Origin: Clostridia bacterium
GTDB lineage: Bacteria; Bacillota; Clostridia; Oscillospirales; Acutalibacteraceae
DNA: 64,000 nt
Reading direction: 5' to 3'
Assembly: GCA_017550105.1 (NCBI GenBank)
Contig: JAFYLQ010000017.1
Location: forward strand, 1 to 64,000
Part shown: in pieces, positions 15,408 through 23,999 of the stretch
How the letters are laid out: each line of letters starts with the position of its first letter
Position numbering within the stretch: position 1 is the stretch's first letter
Made by a program: the position numbers and the translations under genes
The notes under the pieces: generated by a model
Database searches by the model: none
Told to the model about the DNA's origin: nothing
The model's input: the letters and a program-made list of their open reading frames with translations, nothing else

Positions 15408-16811
15408 TTATTTTGATTCGTTAATTACCCTGAAGGCTTCTCTTATCTCACCCGCATTACCTGTAGCAAGGTAATATTCGTATTGGAAGGGCTCGAAGCT
15501 TCTGAAGGTTCTGTTTTTAACTATAGCAATATAGGACGTAGGGTCATCGTGAGAGGGGTCTGACTCGTCAGTTTGCTCACGATTATATACACCCGCAAGG
15601 AACTCCTCTTCACCCTTTACGTAAACACCTATGCCGAAGCTGTCCTCAAACTCACCCGTAAACGCCGCCCAGTTTTCTTTGTTATAGAATTTGGGGTATC
15701 CTGCATCGGGCCAGAAAATAAGCTCGGGCTCGTTTGTAAGGGGTTCGTTCTGCCACGGCTTATCACCGGCATAATAAACAAAATTATTAAACGGCTCTAT
15801 ACAATAAAATGCGGGAATTTCCTGAGAGCTTTCGGCTTCGGGATAACCCGAAAAGTCAACAAAACGGCACTTGGCGTGTACTGCACCATTTTCGATAGAA
15901 TACGTAGCCTCCATATACGATGGGGTTATGCATTCTTTTTCTTTTGCCCAGTCGAGGGGTCTGCATTTAATATAAATGCTGTTGTCTGTGATTTTCAAAT
16001 CTACAATTTTACTTGCATCGTTAAACTGGTTACCGCCCTGCACAGGGTTATACCGCCAATCGTTATCCATAAAAACGCCGTAATCATAGTCAAGTGTACC
16101 GTAATATGACTGCTGAACAAGTCTGCCCGTATCATTACAGTTTATAAGATTTACGTTATCGTTCACAACCTTGGCAGAATAACGCTCGGATGCATTTGAG
16201 TCAACCTTAATAAGACCGTCAACCTCAACCGCCTGCACGTTTGAATCCAAATCCTCAACGTAGCTGAGGGCACCGCCCCAAAGTAAATCCACGCCGATTT
16301 TAAGATTATCCGCCTCAACAAAAATTTCTCTGTCGGGAACTGCCCTGTTATACACGTAAAAATTATATACTGAAATAGTGTTTTTACCTTCACTAAGGCT
16401 TTGCAAGCTAATTGACTCAAGCTTATTGCCACGCTTGTTTTCCATTGCACCATCAACGAAGGAGAAAAAAGTATTTTTATCAGTTGTAGGCTCCAAGAAA
16501 AATTCTTCTGTAATTTTCTTTACACCTGCCGAGTAACTAAATTTAACCTTCACATAGCAATCGGCAGAATATTCTATTGCATAGTAATTAAACCATCCGC
16601 AATTTTTGTCTTCGAATTCAATTGGCTCACCATATTGAGAAAACGGTGCTTCAATTGAATTTGTTTTACCGTCAAAAACAACCATTTTCGGGCTGTCATC
16701 ATTTATCACAAAACTTAATAAATATGGTGAGAAAATGCCCAAAACGCCCAATGCAATAACTAAAACAACGCATACTACACCGATTATAATTTTTTTAGAT
16801 GTTTTTTTCAT
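15408..16811 (-). CDS. Membrane-anchored extracellular protein of unknown function
   Basis: 467 residues. One N-terminal hydrophobic segment (about 8-30) after a Lys-rich start suggests a signal anchor with the rest outside the cell. There are no Cys clusters and no repeats. The middle contains GRLVQQSYYG (about residue 230) followed by WRYNPVQGG, and the whole has the Trp/Tyr/Asp-rich look of a carbohydrate-binding or carbohydrate-active beta-rich protein. I recognise no catalytic family with confidence. It is alone on its transcript and divergent from the ECF sigma operon. Confidence 0.7.
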   Translation of the reverse strand: MKKTSKKIIIGVVCVVLVIALGVLGIFSPYLLSFVINDDSPKMVVFDGKTNSIEAPFSQYGEPIEFEDKNCGWFNYYAIEYSADCYVKVKFSYSAGVKKITEEFFLEPTTDKNTFFSFVDGAMENKRGNKLESISLQSLSEGKNTISVYNFYVYNRAVPDREIFVEADNLKIGVDLLWGGALSYVEDLDSNVQAVEVDGLIKVDSNASERYSAKVVNDNVNLINCNDTGRLVQQSYYGTLDYDYGVFMDNDWRYNPVQGGNQFNDASKIVDLKITDNSIYIKCRPLDWAKEKECITPSYMEATYSIENGAVHAKCRFVDFSGYPEAESSQEIPAFYCIEPFNNFVYYAGDKPWQNEPLTNEPELIFWPDAGYPKFYNKENWAAFTGEFEDSFGIGVYVKGEEEFLAGVYNREQTDESDPSHDDPTSYIAIVKNRTFRSFEPFQYEYYLATGNAGEIREAFRVINESK

Positions 16812-16845
16812 ATAGCCCCCGTTAAAATTATATTTTTACAATCTA

Positions 16846-16874
16846 AAGTTATCATACACGTAGTGTTTAGTCAA
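16846..16874 (-). promoter_or_regulatory. Sigma-A promoter of the unknown extracellular protein
   Basis: Minus strand TTGACT - 17 bases - TAACTT; good -35, weaker -10. Confidence 0.55.
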
Positions 16875-16958
16875 TATGTACTTGCTATTCATTTTCAAAA
16901 AACAACTTTTGTGACCTTTTATACTACTTGATTGTTTTATAAGTGAAAGGAGTTCGCT

Positions 16959-17441
16959 ATGGACAAAAATACAGACTTCAAAACTTTATATAACACATAT
17001 GGTGAAATGCTTTACAGAATCGCCTTTGTTTATCTCGGAAATCCTGACGATACCGAAGACGTGCTTCAAGATGTATTTTTCACGCTATTAAACAATCCCC
17101 CAAGTTTCAAAGACGAAGAACATCAAAAAGCATGGCTTATACGAACAACTCGCAATAAAGCTATAAACCTTTTAAAATCCGCATCACACAAAAATGTAAA
17201 TATAGACGATTTGCAAATACGTATTGACGACCACAACAAGGATTTACATATTGATATTTTAAAAAAGGTTCTTTCGCTTTCTCCCAAGTACAAAGCTGTA
17301 ACAGTTCTTTATTATTACAATGATTACTCTGTAGACGAAATTTCGCGAATACTGAAAATTAGTAAATCAGCAGTTAAGATGCGTCTTAAGCGTAGCAGAG
17401 AATTATTAAAAATAGACTTGGAGGATTACAAAAATGAATAA
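16959..17441 (+). CDS. ECF-type RNA polymerase sigma factor
   Basis: 160 residues with only regions 2 and 4, as in ECF sigma factors. Region 2 spans about residues 8-70 (MLYRIAFVYLG, EDVLQDVFFTLL, AWLIRTTRNKAINL). Region 4 spans about 103-152 (LSPKYKAVTVLYYYNDYSVDEISRIL split by its HTH, then KSAVKMRLKRSRELL). It should direct RNA polymerase to a small regulon, often including its own operon. The start has AAAGGAG upstream. It overlaps the following membrane protein gene by 8 bases, the usual sigma/anti-sigma arrangement. Confidence 0.92.
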   Translation: MDKNTDFKTLYNTYGEMLYRIAFVYLGNPDDTEDVLQDVFFTLLNNPPSFKDEEHQKAWLIRTTRNKAINLLKSASHKNVNIDDLQIRIDDHNKDLHIDILKKVLSLSPKYKAVTVLYYYNDYSVDEISRILKISKSAVKMRLKRSRELLKIDLEDYKNE

Positions 17442-18204
17442 AAACGACTTAAAAAAATCATTGGGGAACATTAAAGCAGATGCCTATTTAGAAACACGAC
17501 TTTCTTCAAAGTTAAATTCTGTACAGGCAAAAGAGCGGAAAAGATTACCTCGACTCACCGTATCAACAGCAGCGATTTGCGGACTGGTTCTGATTTTAAG
17601 TATAAGTGCAGGTATCGGTTTAAAAAGCTTAACAAACAATACCGCCAACGCATCACTTACGCAGAACTATGCACACGAAACCGCATTTGTTGAAGGCTCA
17701 AAAATACCCTCCGAGGTTGCAGAAATCATAAATTCCGAAACAGAGGAAAAAGAAATTTCTGTTCAAGTCTCTGTGCCACCCATTGAAACTCAGGTTCATT
17801 ACCATCAGGTTTTACTTGTAAACGGTAAGGATATTGCACCCACTAACTACGTAAAATTCGAGGAAATCAAAAACTATGCAGAATTACCATTTACTGCAAT
17901 TCTCAAAGAATATGGTGCAACCGTAAAATGGCAAAGTAAAACCGAAGCGATCATCTCATTTAACGGAAAAAACTACATATTGGATGCAGAAAGATGTATA
18001 CTGAAAGAGGAAAATACTGACGTAAATATTCTCACGCCTCTTTATGCCGCTGACACCGAAGCGGTTACTGACATCCCAATGTACCGAACATACGGTAATG
18101 AGTTCATTGTGGACAACTACACTTTACAGGGTGCTTTAAAAAACCTGGGTTTAAACTACACGGTAAAAGTAGATTATAAAAACGAAACAGCAATAATAAA
18201 ATAA
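17434..18204 (+). CDS. Probable anti-sigma factor with extracellular stalk domain
   Basis: 256 residues. About 40 cytosolic N-terminal residues resemble a short anti-sigma region, one membrane helix follows (about 47-70), and the rest is extracellular. The outer part (about 128-256) looks like a copper-amine-oxidase-N-terminal-like 'stalk' domain, with two related halves beginning LLVNGKDIAPT and IPMYRTYGNEF; such domains bind wall or ligand in other Firmicutes. Membership rests on pattern recognition. Together with the overlapping sigma gene it should form a membrane signal-sensing pair. GGAGG precedes the ATG. A strong terminator follows. Confidence 0.7.
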   Translation: MNKNDLKKSLGNIKADAYLETRLSSKLNSVQAKERKRLPRLTVSTAAICGLVLILSISAGIGLKSLTNNTANASLTQNYAHETAFVEGSKIPSEVAEIINSETEEKEISVQVSVPPIETQVHYHQVLLVNGKDIAPTNYVKFEEIKNYAELPFTAILKEYGATVKWQSKTEAIISFNGKNYILDAERCILKEENTDVNILTPLYAADTEAVTDIPMYRTYGNEFIVDNYTLQGALKNLGLNYTVKVDYKNETAIIK

Positions 18205-18205
18205 A

Positions 18206-18245
18206 CAAAAAGCTCTGCAAACCATTCGGTTTGCAGAGCTTTTTA
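18206..18245. terminator. Bidirectional terminator between the anti-sigma and GH127 genes
   Basis: A perfect stem of about 17 bp (18207-18223 with 18228-18244), a 4-base loop, and T-runs in both orientations. It overlaps the last bases of the convergent GH127 gene. Confidence 0.88.
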
Positions 18246-20054
18246 CTTTTTAAGCACCCATACAAGCATATCCGTTTCGCCACGGTTTGCGTAAGCGTAG
18301 TAGGGAATGAATTTAAGGGTTGCTTCAATATATTCGTCCGTTGCTTCAAAATAAAGACTGTCGTTTTCGGGCTCCTTGAAGCCCTTTGCAATAATATCGG
18401 GTACAAGGAACTCGCCATCAACAATTTGAGTTTCGCCCTTTATATCCACTCTCAAACCGCTTAAATCCTTGCCGTTGTCAACACCCTCAAGGCAATAAAC
18501 AACGGGGCCTCGCATAATTGCCACTCTGCCCGAGTTTGTGTGGACTTTTTTATTTGCTGATATAAATCTTACGGGCATATTGAAGTTGATTTTGATTTTA
18601 TCATTTTCACTTGCTTTAATGTAAATATAGCCGTTTTTAAGGTTATATTCTTTATTTACCGTAAACTCCTTACACCAGCCGGGAAGTCTGAGAGCCACGG
18701 AATCCTTTTTATTATTTTCAAGGGTAATTACCACTTCACCGTCCGAGGGATATGCGGTTTTCTGGGTAACTTTTGTATTTTCAAAAGTCATTTGCGACTC
18801 AATATACTGATGAATACACAAGGTGTCGTCGGTATATGAATACATATACTCCCCTATGCCCTGTATAAATCGGGTAACGTTGGGAGGACAGCAGGAGCAA
18901 TCAAAAACCTCCTTGCGCTGAGTTATGGGGTAACGTCTGCCGCCATCGGTACAGGGGTGAACCTCGTTAAAGTCAACGTCGATTTCCAAGGGATTTTCGT
19001 AGAAAAAGCCTTTGCCATCCATTGAAACGCCCGACAACGCACCATTATACATTACCTTTTCAACTGCATCCGCATACTTTGAGTCTGTGTTAAGCCTTAT
19101 CATACGATTTGCAAAAAATGCAAGAGAAATTGCCGCACAGGTCTCCGCATAGGCGTCCCTGTTGGGTAAATCATAGTCTATTGTAAAGGACTCGCCGTGG
19201 CAGGTGCTACCCGTAGCACCTGTAATATACATTCTTTTATTCACAACGTTTTCGAAGCAACGCTCTGCCGCTTCAAAAAGCTCGTCATCATTATACAAAT
19301 ATGCAATATCCGCCGCACCCGCTAAAAGGTACAACGCCCTTACACAGTGACCGTCGGCTGTGCTACGCTCTCTGAGGGAACTGTCATCCTGATTATAAAG
19401 CAGATTACATCCCCTGTACAATTCCTTGTCCTTGTCATTTGCACCGTGGTTATCAATAAAGAATTTTGAAAGCTCAAGGTAACGCTTTTCACCCGTTACC
19501 TCATAAAGCTTAATAAGTGCAAGTTCAATTTCGGGATGCCCCGGTGTAACATACGTTGCTGAATTTTCTTTGACAAATACTTTTTCAATATAATCTGCAT
19601 ACTTGCACATAGCGTCAAGAAGTGCTCTTTTGCCTGTTGCTTTGTAGTAAACAACTGCCGCTTCCATAAGGTGCCCCGCACAGTAAAGCTCGTGCTCACT
19701 TCTGTCGGTAAAGCGTTCACCCGTAACAAGGAAATGACTGTTAAAATATCCGTTCTCGTCACGGTTTTCAATTATTTTTTCAACCGCCTCGTCAACGATT
19801 TTTATAAGCTCGTCGTTTTCATAATAATAGGCGTTATAGCCCACACTTTCAATCCATTTGGCAATATCCGAGTCCCAGAAAACGTGGGGCATATTGGGGT
19901 CGCCCTCTTTCCACGTGCACTCAAGGGCGTCAAAGCGGTGAGTTTCCTTGAATCGCTCGTAAACGGATTTAAGTGTAATATTATTTACCATATCCTGCTT
20001 TGCCTTCCAGAAGCCGCCGTTAATTTTTATATTTTTGCAATCAATATTTTTCAT
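18243..20054 (-). CDS. GH127 beta-L-arabinofuranosidase
   Basis: 603 residues, (alpha/alpha)6-barrel family formerly DUF1680. All residues known for the Bifidobacterium enzyme have counterparts: acid/base Glu (E288 in STCHGESF), zinc ligands E304 and C306 (YAETCAA), and C388/C389 in CSCCPPN, one of which is the Cys nucleophile. It should release beta-L-arabinofuranose from arabino-oligosaccharides, or act on a related GH127 substrate. No signal peptide, so the substrate must be imported. The start at 20054 has AGGTGAT before it; the in-frame GTG at 20063 lies within that site. Directly downstream of, and co-transcribed with, the SGNH esterase. Confidence 0.88.
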   Translation of the reverse strand: MKNIDCKNIKINGGFWKAKQDMVNNITLKSVYERFKETHRFDALECTWKEGDPNMPHVFWDSDIAKWIESVGYNAYYYENDELIKIVDEAVEKIIENRDENGYFNSHFLVTGERFTDRSEHELYCAGHLMEAAVVYYKATGKRALLDAMCKYADYIEKVFVKENSATYVTPGHPEIELALIKLYEVTGEKRYLELSKFFIDNHGANDKDKELYRGCNLLYNQDDSSLRERSTADGHCVRALYLLAGAADIAYLYNDDELFEAAERCFENVVNKRMYITGATGSTCHGESFTIDYDLPNRDAYAETCAAISLAFFANRMIRLNTDSKYADAVEKVMYNGALSGVSMDGKGFFYENPLEIDVDFNEVHPCTDGGRRYPITQRKEVFDCSCCPPNVTRFIQGIGEYMYSYTDDTLCIHQYIESQMTFENTKVTQKTAYPSDGEVVITLENNKKDSVALRLPGWCKEFTVNKEYNLKNGYIYIKASENDKIKINFNMPVRFISANKKVHTNSGRVAIMRGPVVYCLEGVDNGKDLSGLRVDIKGETQIVDGEFLVPDIIAKGFKEPENDSLYFEATDEYIEATLKFIPYYAYANRGETDMLVWVLKK

Positions 20055-20059
20055 AATAA

Positions 20060-20716
20060 TCACCTGTTGTTAAGTATGGGTTCAACGTATTCCTTCCAGC
20101 GCCTTGCAATAAGCTGATGACCGCAGGTTGTGGGGTGAACACCATCCCAAAGAACGTTAAATATATCGGTTTTATTTTTATATTCGTCAAACAAATCCTG
20201 CAAGGGAACAAATACTGCGCCGTATTCCTCGGCAATTTTCCTTGCCGCTACCCTGTAGCCGCCGATATTTTCTTTAAAGAATACGTCAAGCTCGGGCTCC
20301 TTCTTTACGCCAAAAAAGGGTTCCATAATCACAAGGAGTGTATGGGGATTTTTCGCCTTAACCTCATCAAGAAGGTAGCGGTAAATTTTCTCGTACCTTT
20401 CGGGGTCCGAGCCCGAATTATGCTCCCAATTAAAAATAATATCATTTATGCCAATCAGAATACTAAGAATTGTGGGCTCTAAATTCAAGCATTCTTCGAC
20501 CCATCTGCCGTAAAGGTCGGCTATTCTGTCACCCGAATTACCGCGGTTAAAAACCTCAATATTTTTATTAAGGTTATCCGCATACATTTCGGACGCTAAT
20601 ATATATTGATATCCGTGACCATGTACGTGGTTAAGGTCGGAATGTCTGCCACGGTTTCCGTCGGTAATGGAGTCACCCTGAAAAAGCACAACGTCATTTT
20701 CTTTAAGCCTAAGCAT
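20060..20716 (-). CDS. SGNH/GDSL-family esterase
   Basis: 218 residues with the four SGNH blocks: GDSITDG (nucleophile Ser, about residue 15), the Gly of block II in NRGNSGDR, Asn of block III in IGINDI, and Asp/His in WDGVHPT near the C-terminus. Such proteins remove acetyl groups from sugars (rhamnogalacturonan or xylan acetylesterases) among other esters. First gene of a two-gene operon with the GH127 arabinofuranosidase, which suggests deacetylation of the same imported oligosaccharides. The ATG at 20716 follows AAAGGGTGAT; the GTG at 20725 is part of that site. No signal peptide. Confidence 0.87.
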   Translation of the reverse strand: MLRLKENDVVLFQGDSITDGNRGRHSDLNHVHGHGYQYILASEMYADNLNKNIEVFNRGNSGDRIADLYGRWVEECLNLEPTILSILIGINDIIFNWEHNSGSDPERYEKIYRYLLDEVKAKNPHTLLVIMEPFFGVKKEPELDVFFKENIGGYRVAARKIAEEYGAVFVPLQDLFDEYKNKTDIFNVLWDGVHPTTCGHQLIARRWKEYVEPILNNR

Positions 20717-20745
20717 AAGAATCACCCTTTAGAATTTATAATAAA

Positions 20746-20774
20746 AGCATACCATTTACGCTAAACGCTGTCAA
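20746..20774 (-). promoter_or_regulatory. Sigma-A promoter of the SGNH-GH127 operon
   Basis: Minus strand TTGACA - 17 bases - TATGCT, about 30 bases before the esterase start and directly after the putP terminator. Confidence 0.75.
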
Positions 20775-20811
20775 TAAAAAACGGTATGTTCAAGGTGCTT
20801 GAACATACCGT
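20775..20811 (-). terminator. Terminator of the PutP-like symporter gene
   Basis: A perfect 14-bp stem (20781-20794 with 20798-20811), a 3-base loop, and TTTTTTATT on the minus strand. Confidence 0.88.
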
Positions 20812-20823
20812 ATAAATTATTTT

Positions 20824-22491
20824 TTAGCCTTCAACCTCGCCTTTTTTTACTGCCTCGAAATCCTCAAGAATTTCCTGTGAGGGAGGTGCAGTAATAAGGG
20901 ATACAACAACGATACAAATTGCGCTGAAGATAAATGCGGGAAGAAGCTCGTAGATAGCGAAAGCACCGCCAAGCTTACTGATACCCAATTTCCAGATGAA
21001 TACCATTGCGGCACCGCCTACCATACCGGCAATAGCGCCCGCTCTGTTGGTACGCTTCCAGAAAAGTGAAAGTATCATAAGGGGTCCGAAGGTTGCACCG
21101 AAGCCTGCCCAAGCGAAGGAAACAATACCAAAGATTACGCTATCCTCATCAAGAGCAATAATTGCGGCAACAATTGCGATAACAAGAAGTGTAATTCTTG
21201 ACATTTTCATAACCGACTTGTCGCTTGCGTTCTTTTTGAAAATACCTTGATAGATATTTTTTGCAAAAGCGGATGCCGCAATAAGAAGATATGAGTCGGA
21301 TGAGCTGATAGTAGCAGCAAGAATACCTGCCATTATAAAGCCTGCAAGGATGGGTAAGAATCCTGATGAAAGGAATGTAGTTGTAAGAGTGATAAAGATG
21401 TTTTCTGCTCCGCCTGAAGTAAGATGTGCAGTGGGGAACAAGCTTCTGCCTACAACACCGATGAACACTGCAACGGCAAGGGAAATAACAACCCATACCA
21501 TAGCGATTCTTCTTGAGGTTTTAAGTTCTTTCTCTTTACGGATAGCCATAAAGCGAAGAAGAACCTGAGGCATACCGAAGTAGCCGAGACCCCAAGCAAG
21601 CATTGAACAGATTCTGAGAACACCGTACTCGGATTTTGCACCGAAAGAGGGAATTCCGTTTATAACAGCCTGAGTTTTAAGAGTAGAATCGAGAGCCAAC
21701 TGTTCCTCGGTAACGCTTGAAATTGCCTGACCCATAGAGTTCAACGGCTCTGCAATATTAAAGAACTCAAGGAAGCCGGGGAATTCCTTTACGTTTTCGA
21801 AAACCGCACCAAGACCGCCCGCATTAACAATACCCATAACCACAACAACCGTAAGGGCTACGAACATAACTATACCCTGCATAAAGTCGGATGCGCTCTC
21901 TGCAAGGAAACCGCCGAGGATTGTATAAACAAGAACGAACACGGCACCCACAAGCATCATAGGAATGTAGGGCATATCGAAAAGTGTTGAGAAAAGCTTA
22001 CCGCAGGTAACAAAACAGCTTGAAGCGTAAACGGTAAAGAAAATGAGAATGAAAAGAGCAGCTATTGAAACAATAACTTTCTTTTTCTCACGGAAACGGT
22101 TTGAGAAAAACTCGGGTAATGTAATAGCGTTATTGGCTCTGATACTGTATCTTCTGAGTCTTTTTGAAACTATAAGCCAGTTAAGGTATGTACCGATGGC
22201 GAGACCTATCGCAGTCCACGAAGCATCCGCAAGACCGCACCAATAAGCAACACCGGGAAGACCCATAAGAAGCCATCCGCTCATATCCGAAGCCTCGGCA
22301 CTCATAGCCGTAACCCAAGGACCTAAGGAACGTCCACCGAGGAAATAGTTTTCTGAACTTTTGTTAGCTTTCTTAGCGAAAACCAAACCAATTGCAACAA
22401 CGGCTGCCATATAAACTACCATTGCAATAAGAATCTGCAATGTTTTAATGCCGTCGCCTGCTAAAAGGTCTTTAAGCATATTTGCATCCAT
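20824..22491 (-). CDS. putP: Sodium/solute symporter, PutP-like (probably proline)
   Basis: 555 residues with about 13 membrane helices, the size of SSS-family proline symporters. Family features: NYFLGGRSLGPWVTAMSAEASDMSGWLLMG region in helices 1-2 (Na+ and substrate sites), the ALITLPEFF-like turn seen as AITLPEFFSNRF, and SSSDSYLLIAASAF around helix 8. A PutP assignment fits the pattern, but related SSS proteins carry other solutes. I use the ATG at 22491, which has AGGAG 8 bases upstream; the GTG at 22500 lacks one. Single-gene transcript. Confidence 0.85.
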   Translation of the reverse strand: MDANMLKDLLAGDGIKTLQILIAMVVYMAAVVAIGLVFAKKANKSSENYFLGGRSLGPWVTAMSAEASDMSGWLLMGLPGVAYWCGLADASWTAIGLAIGTYLNWLIVSKRLRRYSIRANNAITLPEFFSNRFREKKKVIVSIAALFILIFFTVYASSCFVTCGKLFSTLFDMPYIPMMLVGAVFVLVYTILGGFLAESASDFMQGIVMFVALTVVVVMGIVNAGGLGAVFENVKEFPGFLEFFNIAEPLNSMGQAISSVTEEQLALDSTLKTQAVINGIPSFGAKSEYGVLRICSMLAWGLGYFGMPQVLLRFMAIRKEKELKTSRRIAMVWVVISLAVAVFIGVVGRSLFPTAHLTSGGAENIFITLTTTFLSSGFLPILAGFIMAGILAATISSSDSYLLIAASAFAKNIYQGIFKKNASDKSVMKMSRITLLVIAIVAAIIALDEDSVIFGIVSFAWAGFGATFGPLMILSLFWKRTNRAGAIAGMVGGAAMVFIWKLGISKLGGAFAIYELLPAFIFSAICIVVVSLITAPPSQEILEDFEAVKKGEVEG

Positions 22492-22524
22492 ATTTTTCAC
22501 TCCTGAATATCCTAATAATGGTTT

Positions 22525-22553
22525 ATAATACCATATATTGTATAAATATTCAA
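22525..22553 (-). promoter_or_regulatory. Sigma-A promoter of putP
   Basis: Minus strand TTGAAT - 17 bases - TATTAT. Confidence 0.65.
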
Positions 22554-22572
22554 TAGTTTTTTTACAAACGAA

Positions 22573-23796
22573 TCAGCCTTGAATATAACAAAGAGTAAGC
22601 CTGTCGCCGTACAAATTCACTATATCTATATCCATATACAATCTGTTCGCTACTTTTTGCAATAAATCGCACTCTTCTTCATCATAAATATCGAATGCAA
22701 CAATAATATAATCATTTTCGGACTTCCTGTAAGCATCGCATATCTTTGAAAGCACATTTTCGTCTGAACAAGACTTAAAATGCCCATTAACCGGTGTAAT
22801 ATTATTGATACTTTCGGGGAAAATCCCTTCATATTCAGGTGTATCAAGTTGCATTTCGTCGGAGTATCCGAAACGCAAACGTTCCATTATCAATGCATCG
22901 GTTACATTTTCTTTAGTAGGGGTACAATCCACATTATACCATTTATCCGAAAGCAAAACCGTATTCCATGTGTGACCCTCGCTTTCGTCTTCCTCTGGCG
23001 GTAATGAGTATTTTTCAAAGCACTTTAGCCCGTTAATATTGCAAAGAAGTGAATAAATATTTGCAAAACCGTCACAATTCGTTTCACCATCCACCGCGGT
23101 GCAAAGATAATCAAGCTTTCTGTCAACCTTTTCGGAGTTATAATCAATATTTTCGTCTATGTATCTGAATATTGCACGTGCTTTTTGGGTGTCGGTTGCA
23201 TTTTCAGGAAAATTCAATTCCCATTTACTTGCCGTATCAACTGCCTTTTGAACTTTAGCAGTTCTTTCTGCCGAAAAATTATCAACACAAACCAACTCGC
23301 CTTTTACGGTTCTTTGCTCATTTTTAAACAATATTAATTTTGAATAAACCATCTCATGCTCGTACCATTCCCAATCAACATTCTGTTGAAGAAACGGTGA
23401 ATCAAGGGACATAAAATCAATTATATTTTCCATTGTTTTATCCGTATCTGATAACACTGCATTATCAACAAACACATAAACATAATTATTATCAAAAGCA
23501 TATTCAAGGGCGTTATAAAGAACTTTTTCTTCAGAAGTAAGTGTATCGTAATAAACCTTACTGTTGTAAATATCCTTTTGGGGCTCGTATTCTTCAATTT
23601 CTTTATAGGTCATATTAATACTGCCCTCGCCGAACTCCATAACGTTAGAAAAAGCAAACCATACGGTTTCACTCCACTCGTCAACCTGTCTTTGGCGTTC
23701 TTTAACAAAAGCTACTGCACCTACGGAAGTTATGGCAATAACCAGACTTGTAACAATAGCCGGTATTATTATAAAAAGTTTCTTTTTACCTTTCAC
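22573..23796 (-). CDS. Membrane-anchored transglutaminase-like protein
   Basis: 407 residues from a GTG that follows GGAGGTGG. An N-terminal hydrophobic segment (about residues 5-28) should anchor it, with the rest outside. The transglutaminase-like core has its Cys in ETNCDGFANIY, His in EGHTWNT and Asp in WYNVDCTP, the Cys-His-Asp triad order of the family. Bacterial members are proteases, peptidases or cross-linkers of the cell surface; the substrate is unknown. A longer frame to 23829 would start inside the -10 box, which supports the GTG. No terminator is clear after the gene. Confidence 0.82.
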   Translation of the reverse strand: MKGKKKLFIIIPAIVTSLVIAITSVGAVAFVKERQRQVDEWSETVWFAFSNVMEFGEGSINMTYKEIEEYEPQKDIYNSKVYYDTLTSEEKVLYNALEYAFDNNYVYVFVDNAVLSDTDKTMENIIDFMSLDSPFLQQNVDWEWYEHEMVYSKLILFKNEQRTVKGELVCVDNFSAERTAKVQKAVDTASKWELNFPENATDTQKARAIFRYIDENIDYNSEKVDRKLDYLCTAVDGETNCDGFANIYSLLCNINGLKCFEKYSLPPEEDESEGHTWNTVLLSDKWYNVDCTPTKENVTDALIMERLRFGYSDEMQLDTPEYEGIFPESINNITPVNGHFKSCSDENVLSKICDAYRKSENDYIIVAFDIYDEEECDLLQKVANRLYMDIDIVNLYGDRLTLCYIQG

Positions 23797-23827
23797 AAAG
23801 CCACCTCCAATGATATTTGGTAAAATC

Positions 23828-23856
23828 ATTCTAACACACTAAACAAACTATAACAA
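23828..23856 (-). promoter_or_regulatory. Sigma-A promoter of the transglutaminase-like gene
   Basis: Minus strand TTGTTA - 17 bases - TAGAAT. Confidence 0.6.
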
Positions 23857-23891
23857 CAAAATCATTTAACTTTTCGTAAGTTAAAATAACC

Positions 23892-23926
23892 AAAAACACG
23901 GTGCATTTTTTGTGCCGTGTTTTTTT
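23892..23926. terminator. Orphan terminator-like hairpin in a divergent intergenic region
   Basis: A hairpin with arms AACACGGTGCA and TGTGCCGTGTT, with T-runs on both strands. No gene on either strand ends here; it lies between two divergent promoters. Confidence 0.6.
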
Positions 23927-23935
23927 CTGTTTTTA

Positions 23936-23964
23936 TTGCATTTGGAAATGAAATAAATTATCAT
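23936..23964 (+). promoter_or_regulatory. Sigma-A promoter of the GH4 gene
   Basis: TTGCAT - 17 bases - TATCAT, 35 bases before the ATG at 24000. Confidence 0.6.
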
Positions 23965-23999
23965 AAAATCAACGAATATCTTCTGGAAGGATGATAATT

